Origin: an uncultured Paracoccus sp. | Lineage (GTDB): Bacteria > Pseudomonadota > Alphaproteobacteria > Rhodobacterales > Rhodobacteraceae | Length of the DNA stretch: 64,000 bases | Assembly (NCBI RefSeq): GCF_947496875.1 | Contig: NZ_CANMEH010000003.1 | Coordinates: 248,001 to 312,000 of the forward strand | Reading direction: 5' to 3' | Part shown: positions 17,311 through 24,511 of the stretch, piece after piece | How positions within the stretch are numbered: the first letter of the stretch is position 1 | How the letters are laid out: every line of letters begins with the position of its first letter | Made by a program: the position numbers and the translations under genes | Notes under the pieces: model-generated | The model's database searches: none | What the model saw: the letters and a program-made list of their open reading frames with translations, nothing else | Told to the model about the DNA's origin: nothing

Positions 17311-18573
17311 GTGATCTGTTACCCGAACCGCGATCACATACCCGCGTGGCCGAGGCTGCGAAACAGCGTTTCATCGGGAAATTCGTCCCGCATTCTGCAG
17401 ACTCATGAGGACGTGCTCGAGGCGCTTGGGCGGGAAATCGATATTCCCGAGCACCTCCTCGAGAAAGCCACTGATCGATACCTCGCCGTCGGACGACACT
17501 TGGATCGACCGGCCTCTTCGATCAAGCACCTCGAGCCTGAGATCTCGCCCCAGGGATCAATCCTCCTGGGCACGGTGACTCGGCCAATCGGCGACGCCGA
17601 CGAGTATGACTTCGACCTCGTCTGCCTGCTGAACGCCACCAAGCTCGACTACACTCAAGCACGGCTCAAGGCAGCTGTCGGCGAGGAAATCAAAGTCTAT
17701 GCAGCCAGCAACAACATGCACGAGGATCCCGACGAAGGGCGCAGGTGCTGGACTCTCACCTACAGCGACGGAGAGAAGTTCCATATGGACATCCTGCCAG
17801 CAATCCCAGACCGGCAGGCCTACCAAGCGCTACTCGCGCACAAGGGCCACCGCTTGCTTGCTTCAGATCCGACGGTTGTCGACCACGCGATCGCCATTAC
17901 TGACAAAGAGCACCCCTCCTATCACTGGCTCTCCAACGACTGGCTCGTGAGCAACCCGAAGGGCTATGCGGCCTGGTTCAAAATGCGCCAAGTTGAGGAG
18001 GTCATCCGCCGGAAGCGTACGTTGGTCGATGGGCGCGTCTACGCGAGTGTCGAAGATGTGCCGGACCACAGGGTGAAGACGCCGTTGCAGCGGGCGATCC
18101 AGCTTCTAAAGCGCCATCGCGACGCGATGTTTCAGGGGCAAGACGAGCGGCCGATCTCGGTAATCATCACTACCCTCGCTGCCCATGCCTATCGAGGCGA
18201 GAACACGATCAAGGATGCTCTCGCGGCGATCCTTCTGACGATGAACCGGTATATAGAAGACCCTGGCGGCGTGGAATGGGTGCGCAACCCGGTCAACCCG
18301 GAGGAGAATTTCGCCGACCGGTGGGTCGGAGACCCTGCGCGTGAGAAAGCCTTCTACGAGTGGCTTGACGCCGCACGGCGCGACTTCGGCAATTTCCTCA
18401 CGGCCCCAGTTTCGCGGATTCCGAAAGACTTTCAGGAAGCTATGACCTTGAAGACCATGGCGAAGGTTTCAAGCCGGATCTTCGCTGCCGCCATGCCGGC
18501 AGTCGCCGCTCTGGCCGATGAGGCTGCGGACATGAAGGACGCCGGGCAAGACCACAAGCCGTGGGCGCGGTAA
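17311..18573 (+). CDS. CD-NTase (cGAS/DncV-like nucleotidyltransferase) of a CBASS-like system
   Basis: A 420-residue SMODS-type nucleotidyltransferase. The catalytic GS motif is G82-S83 (QGSILLGTVTRP). The metal-binding acids are D100 and D102 in EYDFDLV and D160 in FHMDILPAI, so the active site is intact. A helical C-terminal domain follows. It should make a cyclic oligonucleotide on phage infection. The first ~28 residues (GTG start, Arg/Asn/Ser-rich) do not resemble the family, whose homology seems to begin near ILQTHEDVLEALG, suggesting an altered 5' end. The C-terminus reads HKPWAR, not ending in the Gly/Ala expected of an E2-conjugated cyclase. It overlaps the next gene by 13 bp. Confidence 0.85.
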   Translation: MICYPNRDHIPAWPRLRNSVSSGNSSRILQTHEDVLEALGREIDIPEHLLEKATDRYLAVGRHLDRPASSIKHLEPEISPQGSILLGTVTRPIGDADEYDFDLVCLLNATKLDYTQARLKAAVGEEIKVYAASNNMHEDPDEGRRCWTLTYSDGEKFHMDILPAIPDRQAYQALLAHKGHRLLASDPTVVDHAIAITDKEHPSYHWLSNDWLVSNPKGYAAWFKMRQVEEVIRRKRTLVDGRVYASVEDVPDHRVKTPLQRAIQLLKRHRDAMFQGQDERPISVIITTLAAHAYRGENTIKDALAAILLTMNRYIEDPGGVEWVRNPVNPEENFADRWVGDPAREKAFYEWLDAARRDFGNFLTAPVSRIPKDFQEAMTLKTMAKVSSRIFAAAMPAVAALADEAADMKDAGQDHKPWAR

Positions 18574-19346
18574 TCGCAGATTGTCTTAGCGGGCTTTTCG
18601 ACGAGGCCCGCCGGGCCGTCGCCTTTCATCAGCCCCGACTGCGGTGCCACATTGTCGATGACCACGTCGAAGTTTCTGGCACCTATGTCTTGATGGCCCG
18701 GCGGCCGGAGATCGCAGCCAATGGTGCGCTGGCGACCTATGACATTCGCATTGAGTTCCATAAAGGCTTCCCTCGAGTGGAGCCCCTACTGTTCGAGCTC
18801 GTAGGCGCGTTCCCGCATGACGCCGATCACCACGTAAACTCGGATGGCACGTGCTGCTTCGGAGTGTGGGAGCTCCTGCGTGTGCAGAAGCCCGACATGA
18901 CCATCCACGAGTTCATCGAGGGTCCGGTCCGCAGCTTCTTTTTCAGCCAGCATCACAAGGCGACGACGGGCGAGTGGCCCTTCGGGGAGCTCAGCCACGG
19001 CATAGCTGGTCTGGTCGAGTCCTACTCAGAGCTCTTGGGGTGTCGCCCCGATCGAGAAATCGTAGAGGGACTCCTCCGCGTGCTTTGCGAGAAGTGGAAG
19101 CGAGACCGGAAGCCATGCGCATGCCGCTCTGGCAAGCTACTCCGCGACTGCTGCCGACCTCGACTTCGGGCAATGCCGAAGCGAATGGTCTATCGCAATG
19201 CCTGTATTCTTCTCGCACGCATGCTACGCCACCCCGGGGTCGCGAAGAGCCGCCGAACGGAGGGGCCTTTGCCTCCGATTGCGCACGGGAGACTGCCCCC
19301 GTCTTCTGCAATCGGCCTTCTTCGCTCTTCCACGCGCCTCTTGTAG
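18561..19346 (+). CDS. E2-like conjugating protein with SEC-C zinc motif (type II-short CBASS partner)
   Basis: A 261-residue protein. Residues ~28-130 look like the bacterial E2 fold of CBASS: IRIEFHKGFPRVEPLLFEL, then the active-site region DADHHVNSDGTCCFGVW, with H91, N93 and candidate catalytic C98/C99. Residues 186-198 (CACRSGKLLRDCC) match the SEC-C pattern C-x-C-x8-CC, a likely zinc site. The last ~60 residues are Arg/Pro-rich and may not be native. No E1 or JAB domain is present. The GTG start lies inside the end of the cyclase gene, so the two are coupled. Its role would be to prime the cyclase; the assignment is by motif and context. Confidence 0.75.
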   Translation: MGAVIADCLSGLFDEARRAVAFHQPRLRCHIVDDHVEVSGTYVLMARRPEIAANGALATYDIRIEFHKGFPRVEPLLFELVGAFPHDADHHVNSDGTCCFGVWELLRVQKPDMTIHEFIEGPVRSFFFSQHHKATTGEWPFGELSHGIAGLVESYSELLGCRPDREIVEGLLRVLCEKWKRDRKPCACRSGKLLRDCCRPRLRAMPKRMVYRNACILLARMLRHPGVAKSRRTEGPLPPIAHGRLPPSSAIGLLRSSTRLL

Positions 19347-19532
19347 GCTAAGCTCCTTGGTCTTCACATCGTGCGCTGAATCCAAGGTCAACAAGGCTCC
19401 GAAGAAAACGCTCCCAACCTGTGCGGTCCGCAGGTCATCGGCTCTCTGCTCTTAGCCCTCTCCGTCTGGCTTGATCTACTCCGCCGCCCGCAAGGGAAGC
19501 CACAGGATGATCGCGACGGGTCACGCGCCCTG

Positions 19533-19552
19533 TGGCGGCGAAAATGCCGCCA
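19533..19552. terminator. 7-bp stem-loop downstream of the SPW chimera and E2 gene
   Basis: TGGCGGC (19533-19539) and GCCGCCA (19546-19552) pair perfectly around GAAAAT. It lies between the E2 gene (ending 19346) and the convergent chimera gene (ending 19619), so it could end either transcript. The rest of 19347-19618 holds nothing recognisable. Confidence 0.4.
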
Positions 19553-19618
19553 ATTCAAGCTACAACCGCCCATGTCCTACAGCGGAGAATGCGTCACGCG
19601 TCGCGCCGGCCTCGTTAA

Positions 19619-20113
19619 TCAGCGCCGAACGGCGGCAAGGGCGCCAGCGTCACGCCGGGTCATGAGCGCGACTGCGATCTCCATCACCCCCACCAGCAGG
19701 TGCGGCCACCAGATCAAGTCGGCAAACCCGAACAGCCAGGGCGACACGGCGAGCAGGATGCCGCTCGCGACATCCACGCCGAGGTGGACACTCAGCATCT
19801 GGTCGAGCAGCCCGGACAGCGCCCAGAGCGTCTCCTCCGGCGAGAAATGCCGCGGCACCCGGGGCCGGATCGCCTGCACGGTGGTCCGCGGGGAGGCGTG
19901 GAATTCCAGGTAGGGCAGATGGTGATCAACCGGGATCATCTCCTCCCAGAACAGCACCCGGCGATCTGCGGCAAAGCGGTCCATCAGATGCTGCGGCCGC
20001 TGCAGGACGAAGTCCCAGCGCAGATGCGAGAAACAGATCAGCGGCGCCGGAACGGACGCAACGGGCACGGACGCAACGGGCCGGGCGCGTACCGGCAGGA
20101 TGTCGATGGTCAT
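19619..20113 (-). CDS. Chimeric ORF: glycosyltransferase N-terminus fused to SPW-repeat C-terminus
   Basis: A 164-residue frame made of two unrelated parts. Residues ~26-105 (ICFSHLRWDFVLQRPQHLM, then VLFWEEMIPVDHHLPYLEFH) are the start of a group 1-like glycosyltransferase, normally ~370 residues or more. Residues ~108-153 (SVHLGVDVASGILL, SPWLFGFADLIWWPHLLVG, ALMTRR) are an SPW-repeat membrane domain. The junction is near LLDQML. The glycosyltransferase lacks its nucleotide-sugar-binding half, so it cannot be active as such. The simplest reading is a deletion that joined two adjacent genes. A PVAS repeat near residue 17 comes from a short direct DNA repeat. Confidence 0.7.
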   Translation of the reverse strand: MTIDILPVRARPVASVPVASVPAPLICFSHLRWDFVLQRPQHLMDRFAADRRVLFWEEMIPVDHHLPYLEFHASPRTTVQAIRPRVPRHFSPEETLWALSGLLDQMLSVHLGVDVASGILLAVSPWLFGFADLIWWPHLLVGVMEIAVALMTRRDAGALAAVRR

Positions 20114-20217
20114 GCGGATACCTCTCCGGCACAGCGTCCGCGTGCCTTGTCAGTCAGAACCGGCGCGCAGGGACGCGCGCCGCGGCAGGTCAATGATCGG
20201 GGGCGACCCCCGCGGGA

Positions 20218-20871
20218 TCAGTCGGGGGGAACCACGATCGTGAACCGGGCGCCCCCGTCACTGCAACAGGACAGGGTCCCCTCCAGTTCCTCGACGAGAG
20301 AAGTGACGATCCTCAGCCCCAACCCGTCGCCCTGCCCCGGATCGAAGTTGGCGGGCAGGCCGGTTCCGGCGTCCGCGAATGTCAGCTGCAACTGTCCGTC
20401 GGGATCCGTCGCCAAACCGATCCGGGCGACGCCGCCGGCCGACCCGCCATACCCGTGTTTCAGCGCGTTCAGCGCAAGTTCGTTGACGATGATCGCGATC
20501 CTGGTGGCAAACCGCGCCGACACCATCATCGGTGCGGGTCCATCCGCACTCAGAGAGCAGCGGATTCCGATGGCCGCATCGGTCTCGGCCAGGGCCTCGC
20601 GCAGGAAATTGCCCAGATCGACGCGCTCGGCCGAATCGTGCCTGTGCAGATAGGCGTGGACATGGGCGATGCTCGCGATGCGCATCTCGGCGTCGAGCAG
20701 GGCCTGCCGGACCACTGCATCGTCGAGCTTTTGCCGCTGCAGCCTGAGCATGGCCGCCGCAAGGCTCAGACTGTTGGCGATGCGGTGGTCGTTTTCGGCG
20801 ACGAGCAACGCGGACTGCTGGACCACCTCGGGCGCGCGCAGCGCCTGCCCCGCGCGAAACGAATGAGTCAT
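20218..20871 (-). CDS. Cytoplasmic HisKA_2/HWE-type sensor histidine kinase
   Basis: A 217-residue kinase with only dimerisation/phosphoacceptor and ATPase parts. The H-box is ENDHRIANSLSL with H29 as phospho-site. The N-box is VNELALNALKHGY, followed by a G-box DGLGLRIVTSLVEELEG. There is no sensor domain or TM. The ATG at 20871 has GGGAGG 7-8 bases upstream; longer in-frame starts lack a ribosome site. No response regulator lies nearby. Similar short kinases serve alphaproteobacterial general stress or light signalling, but that is only a family-level guess. It is divergent from the GH1-RmlD gene. Confidence 0.78.
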   Translation of the reverse strand: MTHSFRAGQALRAPEVVQQSALLVAENDHRIANSLSLAAAMLRLQRQKLDDAVVRQALLDAEMRIASIAHVHAYLHRHDSAERVDLGNFLREALAETDAAIGIRCSLSADGPAPMMVSARFATRIAIIVNELALNALKHGYGGSAGGVARIGLATDPDGQLQLTFADAGTGLPANFDPGQGDGLGLRIVTSLVEELEGTLSCCSDGGARFTIVVPPD

Positions 20872-21215
20872 TCCATTGCCTCCCTCTGCCACGCGCCGCA
20901 CGGCAAGTTGCTGCAGCAGCTGTGACATCCCAGTGAGCTTCGATTCCCCAGTTCCGACCAACCTTCATTCGCGTAAATTGCACCCGGATTTCGCCACCAC
21001 ACGAAATCCGGGTACGCGTTGAAACCGGCGCATCGGGGCGCCACCGATCGTCAACAACCTCACGGTGATACACCCGGACGTCGCAAACGATACCGGTCAA
21101 TCCGGTACGAGATCGTACCATCACGGCCTTGGGAGTATTCCCTGAATATGAAGAACGGGGTGATATGTCGGTCGGCCCGGCCGGGCGGACTCCTGTCACA
21201 AGCAAGGAATACAGC
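20872..21215. other. 344-bp divergent intergenic region
   Basis: This lies between the leftward histidine kinase and the rightward GH1-RmlD gene, so it must hold both promoters. The only clear structure is the GGTACG...CGTACC inverted repeat at 21104-21119. No gene or RNA was recognised. Confidence 0.5.
21104..21119. promoter_or_regulatory. Inverted repeat GGTACG-N4-CGTACC, possible operator
   Basis: Perfect 6-bp arms separated by AGAT, 97 bp upstream of the GH1-RmlD start. Size and symmetry suit a dimeric regulator; none is assigned. Confidence 0.4.
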
Positions 21216-23501
21216 ATGTCCGATCTGCAATTGTGGGGCGGGTGCGAATACACCGTGAACCGTGTTGGCGACTGCTATTTCGACCAGACCGAACGGTCCG
21301 GACATCAGGACCGGCTGAGCGATCTGGGCCTGTTTGCCGGGCTGGGCCTGCAGGCGCTGCGCTATCCCGTGCTGTGGGAACGTGTCTCGCCGCTCCGCCC
21401 GCACGAGACCGACTTTGCCTGGAGCGATGAACGACTGGCCGAGATCCGCAGCCTGGGGTTGCGCCCCATCGTCGGGCTTGTCCATCACGGCAGCGGTCCG
21501 GCCTATACCAGCCTTGTCGCCGACAACTTCGCGCCCGGAATGGCCGTCCATGCTGCGCGAGTCGCCGAGCGCTACCCGTGGATCGAGGACTGGACGCCGG
21601 TCAACGAACCGCTCACCACCGCGCGCTTTTCCTGTCTCTACGGCCACTGGTATCCCCACACGCGGGACGAGGATGCCTGCTGGCTGGCGCTGCTGAACCA
21701 GATCGACGCGACCCGAGGGGCCATGCGCGCGATCCGCCAGGTCAACCCGTCCGCGCGGCTGGTCCAGACCGAGGATCTCGGCTTCTGTCACGCGACGCCG
21801 AACCTGGCCCACGACGCGGCGTTCGAGAACGACCGCCGCTGGCTGACCTGGGACCTGCTGTGCGGTCATGTCGTGCCCGGACACCCGCTGTGGTCGCGGC
21901 TGGTGTCGCGCGGGTTCGAGGCGCGGCTGCGCGCCATCGCCGACGCGCCCTGCCCGCCGGACATCATCGGGATCAACCATTACCTGACCAGCGACCGGTT
22001 CATCGATCATCGGCTCGACCGCTATGACGGCATCGGGCCGGCCGCAGAAAGCCGCGGCCATTATGTCAATGTCGAGGCGGTTCGGACCCTGCCGGACGCG
22101 CCGATCGCGGTCGAACGCCTGCTGCGCCAGGCATGGGACCGTTATGGACGGACGATCGCCATCACCGAATGCCACAACGGCTGCACCCGCGAAGAGCAGA
22201 TGCGCTGGTTCCTGACCGTCTGGCGCGCGGCCGAGCGGGCGCGCGCCGACGGGGCCCGCGTCGAAGCGGTCACCGCCTGGTCGCTGCTGGGCGCGTTCGA
22301 CTGGGACCAGCTGGTTACCACCGACGCCGGTCACTACGAATGCGGGGTATTCGATCTGCGCAGCGGCACGCCGCGGCCGACGGCAATGGTGCCGCTGCTG
22401 CGGGCGCTGGCCGCCGGGACGGAGCCGCCCTGGTCGGATGTCCTGGCGATACCGGGCTGGTGGGATCGTCAGGACCGGCTATGGGCCTGCGCCCGGTCAT
22501 CGCCTGCACCCTGCCCCGACGAGCGGGGGACAGGTCCCTGCCCCACCGACAAGCCGGAGCCGGGGCTTGCGCTGCCTGCCGACCGGCGCCCAATCCTAGT
22601 GACGGGGAAAAGCGGCACGCTGGGGCGCATGTTTGCACGCCACTGCGCCAGGCGCGGCCTGCCCTGGCTGCTCACCGACCGGCAGACGCTGGCCATCGAC
22701 GACCCCCAATCCGTCGCGGCGGCCCTGGACCGCTGCACGCCTGCGGCGGTGATCAACACCGCCGGCCTGGTCGACATCGACCGCGCCGAGACGGACCCGG
22801 ACGCCTGCCACGCCGCGAATGTCCAGGGGCCGGAGAACCTGGCGCGCGCCTGTCGCGCGCGGGGGATCGCGTTCGTCACCTTTTCCTCGGATCAGGTCTT
22901 CGATGGCGCCAAGGGCAGCGCCTATGTCGAGGCCGACCCGCCGCGTCCGTTGAACGTCTATGGCCGCAGCAAGGCCGAGGCAGAGCTGCGGGTGCTGGAC
23001 ATCGATCCGGACGCCCTGGTGATCCGCACCGCGGCCTTCTTTTCGCCGCACGACGTCCACAATTTCGCGGTCCATTCGCTCGAGGCTCTGCGCGCCGGGC
23101 GCAGGTTCGCCGCGGCCGACGACAACCATGTCTCGCCGACCTACGTGCCCGACCTTGTGGACGCCACGCTGGACCTGATGCTGGACCGCGAGGCGGGCAT
23201 TCGCCACCTGGCAAGCGACGGACGCCTGTCATGGGCCGGGTTCGCGCGCGCCCTTGCGGACGCTGCCGGGCTCGACCCGGACCGGGTCGATCCGATCCAG
23301 GCCGCTACCCTCGGCTGGTCCGCGGCACGTCCCGCCGACGCGACGCTCGCGACCGAGCGTGGCAAGCTCATGCCCGCTGTCGATGACGCGATCGCCCGCT
23401 TCCTGCGCGACTATCCCGTTGCCTCCGACCCGGGATCAGGCGTTGATCGGGTCAGGCTGATGCCGACCAGTCGTTCGAACTCGGCTTCAGGCTTTCCGTA
23501 G
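21216..23501 (+). CDS. GH1-like glycosidase fused to RmlD-type sugar-nucleotide reductase
   Basis: A 761-residue two-domain protein. Residues ~5-420 resemble glycoside hydrolase family 1. The acid/base Glu is E131 in WTPVNEP and the candidate nucleophile is E318 in AITECHNG, a variant of the usual TENG. Residues ~458-745 are an NAD(P)-binding SDR of the RmlD/dTDP-4-dehydrorhamnose reductase kind: GKSGTLGR at 464-471, then INTAGLVDIDRAE and the YGRSK-type catalytic Tyr-Lys in NVYGRSKAEAE. A Pro/Cys-containing linker (about 425-455) joins them. The ATG at 21216 follows AAGGA. It probably acts in cell-surface or storage glycan metabolism. The last ~20 residues may be junction-derived. Confidence 0.78.
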   Translation: MSDLQLWGGCEYTVNRVGDCYFDQTERSGHQDRLSDLGLFAGLGLQALRYPVLWERVSPLRPHETDFAWSDERLAEIRSLGLRPIVGLVHHGSGPAYTSLVADNFAPGMAVHAARVAERYPWIEDWTPVNEPLTTARFSCLYGHWYPHTRDEDACWLALLNQIDATRGAMRAIRQVNPSARLVQTEDLGFCHATPNLAHDAAFENDRRWLTWDLLCGHVVPGHPLWSRLVSRGFEARLRAIADAPCPPDIIGINHYLTSDRFIDHRLDRYDGIGPAAESRGHYVNVEAVRTLPDAPIAVERLLRQAWDRYGRTIAITECHNGCTREEQMRWFLTVWRAAERARADGARVEAVTAWSLLGAFDWDQLVTTDAGHYECGVFDLRSGTPRPTAMVPLLRALAAGTEPPWSDVLAIPGWWDRQDRLWACARSSPAPCPDERGTGPCPTDKPEPGLALPADRRPILVTGKSGTLGRMFARHCARRGLPWLLTDRQTLAIDDPQSVAAALDRCTPAAVINTAGLVDIDRAETDPDACHAANVQGPENLARACRARGIAFVTFSSDQVFDGAKGSAYVEADPPRPLNVYGRSKAEAELRVLDIDPDALVIRTAAFFSPHDVHNFAVHSLEALRAGRRFAAADDNHVSPTYVPDLVDATLDLMLDREAGIRHLASDGRLSWAGFARALADAAGLDPDRVDPIQAATLGWSAARPADATLATERGKLMPAVDDAIARFLRDYPVASDPGSGVDRVRLMPTSRSNSASGFP

Positions 23502-23539
23502 ATGCCCCCGGCCCCGGCCACGAGACCCTCCCCGGCGCG

Positions 23540-23650
23540 CTCCTTCCGGTTTCTCCGGGTTGTTCGGCGTCGCCAACGTGATCTGGTGGACGCACCTGCG
23601 GGTCGGCCTCCTGGAGATCGTCGCCGTTGTGATGACCCGGTGCGGTCTCC
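23540..23650 (+). pseudogene. SPW-repeat protein remnant
   Basis: In one frame this stretch reads FSGLFGVANVIWWTHLRVG, then LLEIVAVVMTR, matching the second half of an SPW-repeat membrane protein and resembling the SPW part of the chimera at 19619. No start codon or first half is present, and the frame continues into unrelated sequence. Its strand is opposite to the chimera's SPW domain. Confidence 0.65.
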
Positions 23651-23704
23651 CCTCAGCGAGCTTGAGATCATGGCTCGGGAGGACACCGTCCCAACGGGGG
23701 GCTG

Positions 23705-24487
23705 ATGGCCCATAGCGTTGGCCAAGCCTCTGCGGGTTCTTCTTGCTCCGGCGGACTGTACAATGCCGAACAGCGGCACCTATCGCCCCCGCCAGGCTTT
23801 AATTACGAAAACCGCTTCGGATGGATGCACAATAGCCGCGAATTTGTCCTGGCTTACGTCGGCAGCGCGGAGACGCAACTGCAGGTCTGTCTGACCAAGC
23901 CGAAGAGCGGGATAACCGGCGGCGCACAAAGCCGCGCGGGGCGGCGACGGAAGCGCCTCGCTTTACAGCGCCAGCACAAGCAGCAGCACGGCGAAGTCTT
24001 TATTTCCCATAAGAACACAGATGTTGATTTGGCGGAGAAGATTGCAAGACGGGTCCGTTTCAACGGCCTGGAAACTTATCTCGACACCATCGACGATGCA
24101 TTAGCGAAGGACGGCCCTGACCTCGCGGATCTCCTTTTGGCTCGCATGGGGCAATGTCAGCAACTGATCGCTGTGGTGTCGTCACAGACAAAGGATTCTT
24201 GGTGGGTACCTTGGGAAATCGGGGTCGGGTCGGAAAAGGGCTTCCGCATGGCCAGCTACTCCGAAACTAACGTTTCTCTGCCCAGCTATCTTGAAAAATG
24301 GCCTGCGCTTCACACAGACCTTCACATCGACCTCTACTGCTACTATTCGAAGCAAACAGAAGAAGTTCTGAACCGCCGGATGCGTGGGGTTCTAACTGAG
24401 GGCAGCCGGGTGCAAGTCAGGAAATCTGAAGCTCTGGACTTCCACAAGCAGCTCAGAGCCATCCTCCGTAGCCGCACACGTGGATAA
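23705..24487 (+). CDS. TIR-domain protein
   Basis: A 260-residue protein whose residues ~96-190 form a bacterial TIR domain. It has FISHK at 99-103, an LDTIDDALAKDGPDLADLLL segment, LIAVVSSQTKDSWWVPWEIG with the presumed catalytic Glu E171, and GSEKGFRMASY. TIR domains of this kind hydrolyse NAD+ or make cyclic-ADP-ribose signals in phage defence. Family members of similar type are short and start close to the TIR domain; here ~95 residues of low-similarity, basic sequence precede it, so the true start may have been lost or replaced. No ThsA, SAVED or other known partner is next to it. The downstream gene is a helicase pseudogene. Confidence 0.78.
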   Translation: MAHSVGQASAGSSCSGGLYNAEQRHLSPPPGFNYENRFGWMHNSREFVLAYVGSAETQLQVCLTKPKSGITGGAQSRAGRRRKRLALQRQHKQQHGEVFISHKNTDVDLAEKIARRVRFNGLETYLDTIDDALAKDGPDLADLLLARMGQCQQLIAVVSSQTKDSWWVPWEIGVGSEKGFRMASYSETNVSLPSYLEKWPALHTDLHIDLYCYYSKQTEEVLNRRMRGVLTEGSRVQVRKSEALDFHKQLRAILRSRTRG

Positions 24488-24511
24488 AATACAGGCAGGA
24501 ATGGTGTAACC

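Noticed and set aside
17311..24487. The TIR protein as effector of the CBASS-like operon
   Set aside because: They are over 4 kb apart with unrelated genes on both strands between them, and the TIR protein has no SAVED or other nucleotide-sensing domain.
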